NCBI GenBank assembly: GCA_947651395.1
Contig: CANSYW010000007.1
Location: forward strand, 1-64,000
Direction: 5' to 3'
Source: an uncultured Pseudoflavonifractor sp.
GTDB taxonomy: Bacteria > Bacillota > Clostridia > Oscillospirales > Oscillospiraceae
DNA: 64,000 bases
Shown: in pieces, positions 8,629-16,636 of the stretch
Numbering within the stretch: position 1 is the stretch's first letter
Layout of the letters: every line of letters starts with the position of its first letter
Program-made: the position numbers and the translations under genes
Notes under the pieces: model-generated
Database searches by the model: none
Told to the model about the DNA's origin: nothing
The model's input: only the letters and a program-made list of their open reading frames with translations

Positions 8629-8847
8629 CTATCGTTGATCCGACCGCCCCAATAAATAGTCCGCGGAGACATGGAAGTATTCGCACAAAATCCACAGCCG
8701 GGCCATGGTGGTAGTAGTCTTACCATTTTCCAGATCACTGATCTGAGTAGGGGTGACATCCAGTAGTTTCGCAATTTGAGCTTGCGTCACGCCTTCCTCT
8801 TTCCTGAGACCGAGAAGACGCTGACCAAATATTTTCGGATCAAACAT
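8629..8847 (-). CDS. Small XRE-family HTH transcriptional regulator
   Basis: A 72-residue single-domain Cro/C1-type helix-turn-helix protein: a TQAQIAKLLDVTPTQISDLE recognition region after RLLGLRKEEGV, and a C-terminal ADYLLGRSD, as in many Clostridia repressors. I start it at ATG 8847, which has AAGGGGGATCC upstream; an ATG at 8868 is in frame but lacks a ribosome site. It is divergent from a small gene whose promoter region holds two inverted repeats that suit this repressor. Probably autoregulated. Confidence 0.9.
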   Translation of the reverse strand: MFDPKIFGQRLLGLRKEEGVTQAQIAKLLDVTPTQISDLENGKTTTTMARLWILCEYFHVSADYLLGRSDQR

Positions 8848-8858
8848 AAGGATCCCCC

Positions 8859-8887
8859 TTGACAACATTAGATAAAATCTATATAAT
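8859..8887 (+). promoter_or_regulatory. Consensus sigma-A promoter of the divergent small gene
   Basis: TTGACA at 8859-8864, a 17-bp spacer and TATAAT at 8882-8887 form a perfect vegetative promoter. It reads toward the ATG at 8922. The spacer contains an inverted repeat (8869-8881), so repressor binding would block RNA polymerase. Confidence 0.9.
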
Positions 8888-8907
8888 GAACTTAGAATAA
8901 ATCTAAG
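8868..8907. promoter_or_regulatory. Two putative XRE operators
   Basis: Operator 1 is TAGAT-AAA-ATCTA at 8869-8881, inside the -35/-10 spacer. Operator 2 is CTTAGA-ATAAA-TCTAAG at 8891-8907, around the expected transcription start. Both share the half-site TTAGA(T) and lie in the XRE/small-gene divergent region. That the 8629-8847 repressor binds them is inferred from position and symmetry. Confidence 0.65.
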
Positions 8908-8921
8908 TGAGGCGAATATAG

Positions 8922-9436
8922 ATGGACTATTTAGACATCCTGTTTAACTGCCTGGAGGAGGAGCCGCCCTCCGATACCCCGGAATACCGGGAGAGCAAAA
9001 ATATCCGGGGGCTGCTGCTGGATGACATTCAAAAAGCCATGGGAAGCTTCGATTGACAAGGGCAAACACGCCCCAGAGAGCCCCAAAGGGCGTGCTGGCT
9101 TCGTTTTCGTCCTTGCCGGGCGACAGCCCGCCTGCGGACTGCAGCCTCGCCATCCCATCCTTTGGGGCCCTCTGGGGTCCGAAAGAGTTTTACGGGAGCG
9201 GGGGGCGTTCCTGGCAAGGTGGGCGACGAAGCCTTACTGGCGTAAGGCGAGGAGACCTAACGCAGTCCGGGGATGGCCCCCGCCCCGCAAAACCGTGTCT
9301 GCCCTTGTCAATCGAAGCTAACGATATGGCAGAAAAAGCAGTGGCTGTTTTTGATGGACATGAGACGATGGAATGCCGCCGCTTTTTCCGCTGCGGCCTC
9401 CGCCTGGGCCTGGAGCTACTGGGCCTGCTGGTATAG
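8922..9436 (+). pseudogene. Small unknown gene interrupted by a 275-bp inverted-repeat element
   Basis: The ATG at 8922 opens a 44-codon frame ending TGA 9054-9056, starting MDYLDILFNCLEEEPPSDTP; the last three codons and stop lie inside the left terminal repeat of the element at 9045-9319. After the element a second frame (9320-9436) reads NDMAEKAVAVFDGHETMECR and ends FFRCGLRLGLELLGLLV. Removing exactly 9045-9319 joins GGA to AAC in frame and yields one 79-residue protein. Its end resembles the GxRLGxxLxxE-type terminus I recall in small Clostridia proteins next to XRE genes (DUF6809-like; family call uncertain). The function is unknown. The 3' end overlaps the convergent gene at 9416 by 21 bases. 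Confidence 0.6.
9045..9319. mobile_element. 275-bp MITE-like element with 26-bp terminal inverted repeats
   Basis: The ends are 26-bp inverted repeats with one mismatch: 9045-9070 begins AGCTTCGATTGACAAGGGCA and 9294-9319 is its complement. Inside are nested inverted repeats: CCCCAGAGAGCCCCAAAG (9071-9088) pairs with 9160-9177 with one mismatch, GCCTTAC-TGGC-GTAAGGC sits at 9231-9248, and GGACTGC near 9137 matches GCAGTCC near 9262. There is no transposase frame, so it would be non-autonomous. No target duplication longer than one base is evident. It splits the small gene next to the XRE regulator. Confidence 0.75.
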
Positions 9437-10264
9437 CCTCTTCATGGTCAGGGCGTCTACCTCCTGGGTGCCGGCGCTCTCGCAGATGAAGGTGGGGCTC
9501 CAGCCCCGCCGGGCCACCGCCGCCATCAGGGGGGCGGGATCGGGGCCGAAGCCGCCGTTGTCGGAAAAGGTGCGGTGACACTTCTCGCCCCCGTTGGGGG
9601 TGAATTCAATCTGGGAGAAGTGGCTGTGGAACACAGAGGCCCGCTGGGCGCCCAGCGCTGCCTCCATCTGATCCAGCATGGCCTCGCAGGCGTCGGCCCC
9701 CGTGAGCTCCCCCAAACTCCGGGCATAGAGATGCCCAAAATCCACACAGGGGATGAGCCGGTCATCAAGTTTACATAATTCGAGAACCTCGGCCAGATCC
9801 CCCAGCTGATTGATCTTGCCCATGGTCTCAGGGCACAGGGAGATGTGGGCAAAGCCGGCCTCCTCCCAGTCCCGCAGTACCGATACCATGGAGGCCTTGG
9901 CAATGTCCAGGGCCTCCCGGCGGGTGCGCTTCATCAGGGCTCCGGTGTGGACCACCACCCGGGTGGCGCCCATCCAGTCCGCCGCCTGACAGGCGGCGAG
10001 GATATAGCCGGTGGTCTTGCGCAGGCTCTCGGGGTCGGGGTTGGCCAGGTTGATGAAATAGGGGGCGTGGAGGGAGAGGGCGATCCCCGCCTCTCCGGCG
10101 GCCTGGCCGATCTTTCGGGCGGAGGCCTCGCCTACATGGACGCCTTTGCCGCACTGGTATTCGTAGCAGTCCAGGCCCAGGCCCCGGAGCCAGCCGGGGG
10201 CGTCGGCGGAGGATTTATGGGGAAAGGCGTCGGGGTTGCCGGCGGGGCCGAATTTGGCGGGCAT
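9416..10264 (-). CDS. Endonuclease IV-like (Nfo family) TIM-barrel protein
   Basis: A 282-residue xylose-isomerase-like TIM barrel with the endonuclease IV metal-site pattern: SLHAPYF, VVHTGA, LCPETMGK, VDFGHLYARS, VFHSHFSQIEF and a final FICES. Nfo enzymes cut DNA at abasic sites using three zinc ions; the His, Glu and Asp ligands appear present. I use ATG 10264 with AAAGGAGCTGACTCC upstream rather than the in-frame 10303. It follows the YqeG phosphatase by 35 bases in the same direction. A sugar isomerase-like activity cannot be excluded, but the motif set favours Nfo. Confidence 0.82.
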   Translation of the reverse strand: MPAKFGPAGNPDAFPHKSSADAPGWLRGLGLDCYEYQCGKGVHVGEASARKIGQAAGEAGIALSLHAPYFINLANPDPESLRKTTGYILAACQAADWMGATRVVVHTGALMKRTRREALDIAKASMVSVLRDWEEAGFAHISLCPETMGKINQLGDLAEVLELCKLDDRLIPCVDFGHLYARSLGELTGADACEAMLDQMEAALGAQRASVFHSHFSQIEFTPNGGEKCHRTFSDNGGFGPDPAPLMAAVARRGWSPTFICESAGTQEVDALTMKRLYQQAQ

Positions 10265-10299
10265 GGAGTCAGCTCCTTTTTCAGGTGATATAGGGCGGG

Positions 10300-10809
10300 T
10301 CAATTGTGTCCGCCCCCGCGGCGGCCGAGGAGCCGGAAGGGGGTCTCGGCGGCGTAGCGCAAAAGCCGGCCGGGGTTTTTCCCCCAGGCCATGGGCTTGA
10401 CCAGAACGGTGGCGATCCCCGCCCGGTTGGCCCCCAGGATATCGGTGAAGATCTGATCCCCCACCATGACGGCCTGGTCGGCGGAGACGCCGGCGCGGGC
10501 CAGGGCCGCCCGGAAGCCCTTTGTCCCCGGCTTGCCCGCGTGGCGGACGTAGGGGACGCCCAGAGCTTCGCAGAAGTCGGGACAGCGGTGGCTTTTCCGG
10601 GAGTTGGAGACCACAAAGAGGGTGACGCCCGCCTCTTCCAGCGCCTCTTTCCAGGCCGTGAGCCGGGGGGAGGGGAGGGTCTCCTCATAGGGGGAGAGGG
10701 TGTTGTCCAGGTCGCAGAGCACCAGCCGCACGCCGACGGAGCGGAGGGCGTCGGGGGACAGGTCATATATACTTTCCTTTACCCGGTCGGGGATCAGGAG
10801 ACATCCCAC
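10300..10809 (-). CDS. YqeG family HAD phosphatase
   Basis: A 169-residue HAD protein: LCDLDNTL (DxDxT nucleophile loop), VVSNS (motif II), KPGTKGF with the motif III Lys, and MVGDQIFTDILGANRAG (motif IV). YqeG/Gep4-like proteins act on phosphatidylglycerophosphate or related phosphates. The start is GTG 10809 with GGGAGG eight bases upstream. A longer frame to 10890 starts upstream of the probable promoter (TATAAT at 10861-10866 on the minus strand), so it is rejected. First gene of a two-gene operon with the endonuclease IV-like protein. Confidence 0.9.
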   Translation of the reverse strand: MGCLLIPDRVKESIYDLSPDALRSVGVRLVLCDLDNTLSPYEETLPSPRLTAWKEALEEAGVTLFVVSNSRKSHRCPDFCEALGVPYVRHAGKPGTKGFRAALARAGVSADQAVMVGDQIFTDILGANRAGIATVLVKPMAWGKNPGRLLRYAAETPFRLLGRRGGGHN

Positions 10810-10860
10810 ATCATCCACCTCCCTGGACTTCTTTTTCCCCGGAGTCACACATATAAAAGA

Positions 10861-10890
10861 ATTATAACACTTCTGGGGGCCAAAGGACAA
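10861..10890 (-). promoter_or_regulatory. Probable sigma-A promoter of the YqeG operon
   Basis: On the minus strand, TTGTCC (10890-10885), an 18-bp spacer and TATAAT (10866-10861). The transcript would begin near 10854, about 45 bases upstream of the YqeG GTG. Confidence 0.65.
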
Positions 10891-10904
10891 GGGGGAAATC
10901 AGAT

Positions 10905-11696
10905 ATGGAGCAGATGGAACGGCTGATTTTGGCGGTGGCGCCGGGGCAGCTCACGGCCGCCGGGCGCTGGGGGCTTCCCCTGGCCCACCTGGCCTACCGG
11001 GCGGGAAGCGGGCCCCATCTCTTTCGTGCCAACGCTCCGGTGTCCCCCAGAGGGGGACTCATGGTCATTGACGACGCCCGACTCACCGGCGGGGGAGAGG
11101 CGGAGGGCTTCTGCAACGAGGTGCTGCGGGAGTGCGCCGCCCGGCGCTTTACCGGGGTGGTGTGCCGCTTCCGTACCCGGCCCACCGCGCTGATGGAGGA
11201 GATCACCGGAAAGCTGGGGGAGCTGTGCCGGGGACGGGGGCTGAGCTGTTACGTCACCGAGCCCTACGGTCTCAGCGCTCCCCAGGCCAGGGTCATCATC
11301 CCCACCGCCGTGTCCGGGGGCTCCCTGCGTGGGCGGCTGGAGGAGGCGGTCGGCCGATTCGGGGCAGGTCGGCTGGCTTTGTGGGTGGATCGGGTGGCGG
11401 AGGATTTTCTGCTGCCCTCCCCCAACGGGGCGGGAGCCCCTCTGACGGCGGAGGAGCTTCAAAAGCGCCGGGAGGAGTTTGGCTCCAGTGTATTTTTCTC
11501 CGACGAGCTGTGCGCCCACTACTTTACCTACATGGCGGGGGAGCGGGGACATTTTGTCCTCTTTGACGATGCCGGAAGCATCCAAAAGAAGCTGCGGGTG
11601 GCCCGATCCCTGGGGGTGGACACCGCCTTCTTTCCCCATGAGGAGATGGCCGACCTGCTGGAGGCTCTGGTGGAACGGCCGATGGAGGGAGCATAA
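10905..11696 (+). CDS. Hypothetical protein, 263 aa
   Basis: I do not recognise this protein. Composition is that of a soluble alpha/beta protein with no signal peptide or membrane helix. Features are GGLMVIDDARL near residue 55, FTGVVCRFR and ALWVDRVAEDF in the middle, and SLGVDTAFFPHEEM near the C-terminus, a pattern of alternating strands and helices that suggests a TIM-barrel-like or glycosidase-like fold without clear catalytic residues. It stands alone, divergent from yqeG and convergent with rpsU, and ends in a strong terminator. Codon use matches its neighbours. Confidence 0.8.
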   Translation: MEQMERLILAVAPGQLTAAGRWGLPLAHLAYRAGSGPHLFRANAPVSPRGGLMVIDDARLTGGGEAEGFCNEVLRECAARRFTGVVCRFRTRPTALMEEITGKLGELCRGRGLSCYVTEPYGLSAPQARVIIPTAVSGGSLRGRLEEAVGRFGAGRLALWVDRVAEDFLLPSPNGAGAPLTAEELQKRREEFGSSVFFSDELCAHYFTYMAGERGHFVLFDDAGSIQKKLRVARSLGVDTAFFPHEEMADLLEALVERPMEGA

Positions 11697-11701
11697 AAGG
11701 A

Positions 11702-11735
11702 AAAATTCCCGTGTCCATATGGACACGGGAATTTT
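11702..11735. terminator. Bidirectional terminator between the hypothetical gene and rpsU
   Basis: A perfect 15-bp stem (AAAATTCCCGTGTCC pairing with GGACACGGGAATTTT) around ATAT, with the A/T ends acting as U-tracts in both directions. Confidence 0.9.
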
Positions 11736-11741
11736 ATCTTC

Positions 11742-11924
11742 TCAGTAGAACTTTTTGCGGTTCTTACGGGCGGCCTCGGACTTCTTGCGGCGCTTGACGC
11801 TGGGGCTCTCGTAGTGCTCGCGCTTACGAACCTCGGCCAGGACTCCGGACTTGGCGCAGCTGCGCTTGAAGCGCTTGAGCGCGTTCTCCAGGGACTCGCC
11901 CTCTTTTACATGGATCTCCGACAT
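11742..11924 (-). CDS. rpsU: 30S ribosomal protein S21 (bS21)
   Basis: A 60-residue basic protein starting [20 protein letters not shown] and ending in an Arg/Lys-rich tail ([18 protein letters not shown]), typical bS21 length and layout. It sits on the 30S platform near the anti-Shine-Dalgarno sequence. I use ATG 11924 with GGAGGGAGGGGAAAG upstream; an upstream frame extension to 11978 is not family-like. It has its own consensus promoter at 12002-12030 and a terminator just beyond the stop, so it is monocistronic. Confidence 0.97.
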   Translation of the reverse strand: MSEIHVKEGESLENALKRFKRSCAKSGVLAEVRKREHYESPSVKRRKKSEAARKNRKKFY

Positions 11925-12001
11925 TGTCTTTCCCCTCCCTCCGAAGCGGCGGGATCTTGTCCACCGCGAAAGGGCCACATAGCTATGGCTTTAACAGTAG
12001 C

Positions 12002-12030
12002 ATTATACGTGATTCGGTTCGGGTTGTCAA
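12002..12030 (-). promoter_or_regulatory. Perfect consensus promoter of rpsU
   Basis: On the minus strand TTGACA (12030-12025), 17 bp, TATAAT (12007-12002). This fits a highly expressed ribosomal protein gene. Confidence 0.9.
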
Positions 12031-12037
12031 GACCGAT

Positions 12038-14470
12038 TTACGCCTGGGGCCTGACAATGAAGTTGACCAGTTTTCCGGGGACGTGGATGACCTTGATGAT
12101 CTCCATTCCCGCCAGGAATTTCTGGACGTTGGGCACCGCCTTGGCGGCCTCTTCGATGGCGGCGTTGTCGCTGCCGGCGGGCACCTCGGCGGTCCCCCGG
12201 AGCTTACCGCCCACCTGGACGGCGATATTCACCGTGGCGGCCACGGTCTTGCTCTCGTCGTAGGCGGGCCAGCCCTGCTCACAGGCCATACAGCCGGTCT
12301 CCCGGGCGTAACCCAGCTGCTCCCACAGCTCCTCGGCCATATGGGGGGCGAAGGGGGAGAGCATGATGAGAAGAGGGGCGTAGTCACCCTTGGTGCAGCC
12401 GTTCTGGTAGTAATCGTTGACCAGGCTCATGAGGGTGGCGATGGCGGTGTTGAACTTCATGGCGTCGATGTCCTCGCCCACCTTCCGGATGGCCTTGTGG
12501 AGGGCGGCGGCGTTGACGTCGGAGGCGGGGCCCTCCTTCACCTGCTCGGAGAGGTTCCACACCCGATCCAGGAACCGCTTGCAGCCCTTGACGGCGTTGT
12601 CGCTCCAGGCGGCGGCCTTTTCAAAGTCGCCGATGAACATGATATACATGCGCATGGTGTCGGCGCCGTACTGGGCGATGACGTCGTTGGGGTTGACCAC
12701 GTTGCCCCGGGACTTGGACATCTTCTCTCCGCCCTCGCCCAGGATCATGCCGTGGCTGGTGCGCTTGGCGTAAGGCTCCTTGGTGGGCACCACTCCCAGG
12801 TCGTAGAGGAACTTGTGCCAGAACCGGGAGTAGAGCAGGTGGAGGGTGGTGTGCTCCATGCCGCCGTTGTACCAGTCCACCGGGGACCAGTAGTTCATGG
12901 CCTCCTTGGAGGCGAGGGCTCCGGTGTTGTGGGGATCCATATACCGGAGGAAATACCAGCTGGAGCCCGCCCACTGGGGCATGGTGTCGGTCTCCCGACG
13001 GGCGGGAGCGCCGCAGTGGGGGCAGGTGGTGCTGACCCAGTCGGTCATCTTGGAGATGGGGCTCTCTCCGTCGTCGGTGGGCTCGTAGTTTTCCACCTCG
13101 GGGAGGGTGAGGGGGAGCTGCTCCTCGGGGAGGGGCACCCAGCCGCACTTGTCGCACCAGACCATGGGGATGGGCTCGCCCCAGTAACGCTGGCGGGAGA
13201 ACACCCAGTCCCGGAGCTTGTAGTTGACCTGCTCGTGGCCGATGCCCTTCTCCTCCAGCCACTTGGTGATGACGGGGATGGCCTCCTTCACGGTGAGGCC
13301 GTTTAAAAACTCGGAGTTGCAGAGAATGCCGGTGTCGTCCTTGGCGGTGAAAGCCTCCTTCTGCACATCCTCGCCGCCGGCGACCACCTCGATGATCTCG
13401 CAGCCGAATTTCTTGGCGAAGGCCCAGTCCCGGGTATCGTGGGCGGGGACGGCCATGATGGCGCCCGTACCGTAGGAGGCCAGGACGTAGTCGGAGATGA
13501 AGATGGGGATCTCACGGCCGTTTACCGGATTGACCGCCTTTACGCCCTGGAGCATGACCCCGGTCTTTTCCTTGTCGGCGGCCAGCTCGGTGCGCTCGAA
13601 GTCGGACTTCCGGGCGGCCTCGGCCACATAGGCGTTGACCTCGTCCAGATTGGTCAGCCGATCTGCCCACTCCTTGACGTACTTATGCTCGGGGGAGATG
13701 ACCATATAGGTGGCCCCGAAGAGGGTGTCGGGCCGGGTGGTGAAGACCACGATATCGTCCCCGGTGGTGGCCTTAAAGGTGACCTCCGCGCCGGTAGAGC
13801 GGCCGATCCAGTTCTTCTGCTGGATCTTCACCCGCTCGATAAAGTCCAGGCCGTCCAGATCGTCGATGAGCCGCTGGGCGTACTCGGTAATTTTGAGCAT
13901 CCACTGGCTCTTCTCCTTGCGGATGACGGGGGAGCCGCAGCGCTCGCACACGCCTTCGACGACCTCCTCGTTGGCCAGCACGCACTTGCAGGAGGTGCAC
14001 CAGTTTACGGGCATGGTGGTCTTGTAGGCCAGACCCTTTTTGAAGAGCTGGAGGAAGATCCACTGGGTCCACTTATAGTACTCCGGGTCGGTGGTGTTCA
14101 CCTCCCGGTCGTAGTCGAAGGAGTAGCCCAGCATCTGGAGCTGCTTCCGGAAGTTCTGGATGTTATCGTGGGTCACCTTGGCGGGGTGGATGTGGTTTTT
14201 GATGGCGTAGTTCTCGGTGGGCAGGCCGAAGGCGTCGTAGCCGATGGGGAAGAGGACGTTATAGCCGTCCATCCGCTTCTTCCGGGCCACCACGTCCATG
14301 GCGGTGTAGGGCCGGGCGTGGCCCACGTGGAGGCCCTGGCCGGAGGGGTAGGGGAACTCCACCAGGCCGTAGAACTTGGGCTTGTCGGAGCCGGTGACGG
14401 CGGTAAAGGTCTTCTCCTCCAGCCACTTCTTCTGCCACTTGGGCTCAATGGACGCAAAATCGTATTTCAT
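12038..14470 (-). CDS. leuS: Leucyl-tRNA synthetase
   Basis: An 810-residue class Ia synthetase charging tRNA-Leu. The HIGH-type motif is in [18 protein letters not shown] near residue 40; a Cys-rich zinc module ([19 protein letters not shown]) lies at about 155-180; the CP1 editing domain covers roughly 220-410 ([12 protein letters not shown]); a second Cys cluster ([15 protein letters not shown]) lies at about 440-490; KMSKSRGN is near 575. The C-terminal domain ends FIVRPQA. The promoter lies only about 50 bases upstream of the ATG, so the T-box leader common for Firmicute synthetase genes is absent. Confidence 0.98.
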   Translation of the reverse strand: MKYDFASIEPKWQKKWLEEKTFTAVTGSDKPKFYGLVEFPYPSGQGLHVGHARPYTAMDVVARKKRMDGYNVLFPIGYDAFGLPTENYAIKNHIHPAKVTHDNIQNFRKQLQMLGYSFDYDREVNTTDPEYYKWTQWIFLQLFKKGLAYKTTMPVNWCTSCKCVLANEEVVEGVCERCGSPVIRKEKSQWMLKITEYAQRLIDDLDGLDFIERVKIQQKNWIGRSTGAEVTFKATTGDDIVVFTTRPDTLFGATYMVISPEHKYVKEWADRLTNLDEVNAYVAEAARKSDFERTELAADKEKTGVMLQGVKAVNPVNGREIPIFISDYVLASYGTGAIMAVPAHDTRDWAFAKKFGCEIIEVVAGGEDVQKEAFTAKDDTGILCNSEFLNGLTVKEAIPVITKWLEEKGIGHEQVNYKLRDWVFSRQRYWGEPIPMVWCDKCGWVPLPEEQLPLTLPEVENYEPTDDGESPISKMTDWVSTTCPHCGAPARRETDTMPQWAGSSWYFLRYMDPHNTGALASKEAMNYWSPVDWYNGGMEHTTLHLLYSRFWHKFLYDLGVVPTKEPYAKRTSHGMILGEGGEKMSKSRGNVVNPNDVIAQYGADTMRMYIMFIGDFEKAAAWSDNAVKGCKRFLDRVWNLSEQVKEGPASDVNAAALHKAIRKVGEDIDAMKFNTAIATLMSLVNDYYQNGCTKGDYAPLLIMLSPFAPHMAEELWEQLGYARETGCMACEQGWPAYDESKTVAATVNIAVQVGGKLRGTAEVPAGSDNAAIEEAAKAVPNVQKFLAGMEIIKVIHVPGKLVNFIVRPQA

Positions 14471-14511
14471 GGTATCACGCTTTCCTTCGTAATATGGAGA
14501 ATGTGCCCAAT

Positions 14512-14540
14512 ATTATATAAGAAAACGTGGAGAAATGCAA
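14512..14540 (-). promoter_or_regulatory. leuS promoter
   Basis: On the minus strand TTGCAT (14540-14535), 17 bp, TATAAT (14517-14512). Start of transcription about 35 bases from the leuS ATG, leaving no room for a T-box riboswitch. Confidence 0.75.
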
Positions 14541-14609
14541 GGGGGTAGGGGAGGCGGGGTAATTCACCGCGCGGGGTGCCCGCCGGGGGAAAGGCTTGTC
14601 ATAAAAATA

Positions 14610-14641
14610 GTTTGGGCGGGCCAAGCCTGGCCCGCCCAAAC
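14610..14641 (-). terminator. Terminator of the FMN-binding lipoprotein gene
   Basis: A 14-bp stem GTTTGGGCGGGCCA/TGGCCCGCCCAAAC with a 4-base loop, followed on the minus strand by TATTTTTAT. It lies 30 bases after the stop at 14674. Confidence 0.85.
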
Positions 14642-14673
14642 AGGGAGCGATCACAATGATTTCGTTTACAGTT

Positions 14674-15648
14674 TTACTTCACCTGGGCCAGGGCGGCCTT
14701 GACGGCCTCCTTCAAAGCGCCGGAGGTAACGCTGGCGCCGCTGACGGCATCCAGGGCGTCGATCTCGTCGGCGGTGGACAGACCGTTGAACTGAGTGGGC
14801 AGGGCATCGATGGCGTTGGTGCCGATGCTGGGAGTCTCACTGTGCTTGAGCACCTCTACCTGAGCGATCTTGCCGTCGGCCATGGTCACACGGACGGTCA
14901 CATCGCCGCCGTAGCCGGCAGCGGTGCCCAGATACTGGTTTTCGCCGCACTCGAAGCTGTCGCCGTCCCCGGAGGCAGCGGCGAAACCGTAGTAGACGTT
15001 CAGCATCTCAACGACTTTCCGGGCCACATCGGCAGAAACGCCGGCGCAACGAGCGATACGGGAAGGATCGCTCATCTCGGCCACACCGGCGGCGGCCATC
15101 CACTTGGTGACGGACTCGGAGCAGTTCACAGAGCCGGATACGGTGGTGATCAGCTCCTTCTCGGGCTGATACATGGGGAAGGCGGCGGCACTGTACCAGG
15201 CAGCCAGATCCATGACCATGGCATCCTGATCCTCGGTGGGGACGAACAGGCCAATGACGCCGAAGGCGCCGGCCATAGAACCGCACAGAGTGCCCACCTT
15301 GTAGCCGGCGTGGCCGGCGTGGTACATCTGGCTGGGAACCTGGTTGTAGGGATAGCCGTACTCCTCGGACAGCATGCCCAGGATGCAGTCAAACACAGTG
15401 CGGGCGCAGCCGCCCAGCTTGGAGAATCCCTCATAGGTCCGCTTCTCAACGGCGAGGGGATCCAGCTCGTGCCAGACGAAGGGGAAGGTGGGGGCCTCAA
15501 CGGAGCCCTGAGCGGGAGCCGGAGTGGGAGCCGAAGTGGGCGCGGCCGCCCCAGCGGCACAGGCGCCCAGCAGACCCAGAGAGGCAATGCTCACCACACC
15601 GGTGGCGCCTTTTTTGAGAAAGTCGCGACGGGAAAGATCGTTTTTCAT
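14674..15648 (-). CDS. Tat-exported lipoprotein with C_GCAxxG_C_C-like and FMN-binding domains
   Basis: A 324-residue exported redox protein. The N-terminus has a twin-arginine motif (LSRRDFLKK), a hydrophobic stretch and a lipobox LLGAC, so it is probably folded and cofactor-loaded before export and then lipid-anchored. Residues about 55-200 carry Cys at spacings like the C_GCAxxG_C_C family: GGCARTVFDC, GTLCGSMAGAFG, VNCSESV. The C-terminal 90 residues are an FMN-binding domain with DAVSGASVTSGAL, where Ser replaces Thr at the usual ApbE flavinylation site. I use ATG 15648 with GGAGG upstream. Probably extracytoplasmic electron transfer; the acceptor is unknown. Confidence 0.85.
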   Translation of the reverse strand: MKNDLSRRDFLKKGATGVVSIASLGLLGACAAGAAAPTSAPTPAPAQGSVEAPTFPFVWHELDPLAVEKRTYEGFSKLGGCARTVFDCILGMLSEEYGYPYNQVPSQMYHAGHAGYKVGTLCGSMAGAFGVIGLFVPTEDQDAMVMDLAAWYSAAAFPMYQPEKELITTVSGSVNCSESVTKWMAAAGVAEMSDPSRIARCAGVSADVARKVVEMLNVYYGFAAASGDGDSFECGENQYLGTAAGYGGDVTVRVTMADGKIAQVEVLKHSETPSIGTNAIDALPTQFNGLSTADEIDALDAVSGASVTSGALKEAVKAALAQVK

Positions 15649-15738
15649 TTCAGTATCCTCCAACTAATTTGATTTTCTTTCGGAGCGGCTTGGGATAGGT
15701 TGCAGCGATACCTGATGTCGAAGGGAGGCACCAGGCTT

Positions 15739-15774
15739 TGTTAAAATGGTAACATAAATGTCAGGGGAAGTCAA
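15739..15774 (-). promoter_or_regulatory. Promoter and inverted-repeat operator of the FMN-binding lipoprotein
   Basis: On the minus strand TTGACT (15774-15769), 17 bp, TACCAT (15751-15746). The inverted repeat TGTTA-N6-TAACA (15739-15754) covers the -10 box, which suggests repression by an unidentified dimeric regulator. Confidence 0.6.
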
Positions 15775-16027
15775 GAAAAGTCGATAATTTTAGGGGGAAA
15801 TTCGGCTCGTTGGCGCCACTGTTGGCATGATGTCCGGGTTTTATCAGAAATTCTGATCTCTTCTGATGGGATAAAGGGCTGGCGTGGGGGAGGGGCGTCC
15901 TTTGCCCGGAAGGATCCTGTAAAGGGAATGTTCGTTTTTGCTTCGGAAATCTTAATGTCTTCTTTAGGCGGGGAAAAGAAGTCTGTGTTATAGTGATATC
16001 ATTCCAAAAGAAGAGGAGGGCCCGAAC
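15775..16027. other. Gene-free intergenic stretch
   Basis: Two divergent genes face away from this AT-richer stretch. I see no open frame with a ribosome site and no strong hairpin. A loose TTATAG -10 candidate near 15990 may serve the 16028 gene, with a ribosome site (AGAGGAGGG) just before its ATG. Confidence 0.5.
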
Positions 16028-16567
16028 ATGGCCCAGCGCACGGTCTACATCTTACTTACCCGGTCCCAGACCTGGTTTTCCCGGCTGATCCATCTGGCCA
16101 CCGCCGACGATTTTACCCACGCCTCCATTGGTTTGGAGGGCCCCGGAGGGCCCTTTTATTCCTTTGCCCGAAAGAACCCCTCCACCGCCCTGCCCGCCGG
16201 ACTGGTGGAGGAGCGGGCGGGGGCCGGCTTCTTCCACCGCCATCCCGGCATCCCCTGCGCCCTCTATGCTCTGGAGGTGGATGAGAAAACATACCGGGAT
16301 CTGCGGGAGCGGGTGAGGGAGATGTACGCGCGGCGGGAGGAGTACCGCTACAACCTGCTGGGGGCGGTGAGCTGTTTTTTCCGGCTTCCTCTGGCCCGGC
16401 GGCGGCACTATTTTTGCTCGGAGTTTGTGGCGGAGGTGCTGGAGCGCAGCGGAGCGGCGGAGCTGAGCAAGCCTCCCGCCCTCACCCGTCCCATGGATCT
16501 TTGCCGGATGAGGGCCTTGCGGCCGATCCTGCAGGGTCGGGTGGACGCCCTGGCGGGGGTGGCATAA
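16028..16567 (+). CDS. YiiX/YebB-like permuted papain (NlpC/P60 superfamily) protein
   Basis: A 179-residue protein with the circularly permuted papain layout: DDFTHASIGL provides the His early, and RRRHYFCSEFVAEVLERSG provides the nucleophile Cys late. Such proteins are amidases or thioesterases acting on wall peptides or lipids. No signal peptide is visible. AAGAGGAGGGCCC precedes the ATG. Single gene with its own terminator. The exact substrate cannot be deduced. Confidence 0.8.
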   Translation: MAQRTVYILLTRSQTWFSRLIHLATADDFTHASIGLEGPGGPFYSFARKNPSTALPAGLVEERAGAGFFHRHPGIPCALYALEVDEKTYRDLRERVREMYARREEYRYNLLGAVSCFFRLPLARRRHYFCSEFVAEVLERSGAAELSKPPALTRPMDLCRMRALRPILQGRVDALAGVA

Positions 16568-16580
16568 GAATACATAGCAA

Positions 16581-16609
16581 GAGGCGCGCGGAAGCTTTCC
16601 GCGCGCCTC
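16581..16609. terminator. Hairpin terminator
   Basis: A 13-bp perfect stem GAGGCGCGCGGAA/TTCCGCGCGCCTC with a 2-3 base loop region, followed by GTTTGATAA. It lies between the convergent 16028-16567 and 16637-18058 genes. The T-run is short. Confidence 0.75.
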
Positions 16610-16636
16610 GTTTGATAAGTCCGGCCGGGAGAAAGC

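Noticed and set aside
14471-14540. T-box leader for leuS
   Set aside because: The promoter is about 50 bases from the start codon; there is no room for a specifier loop or antiterminator.
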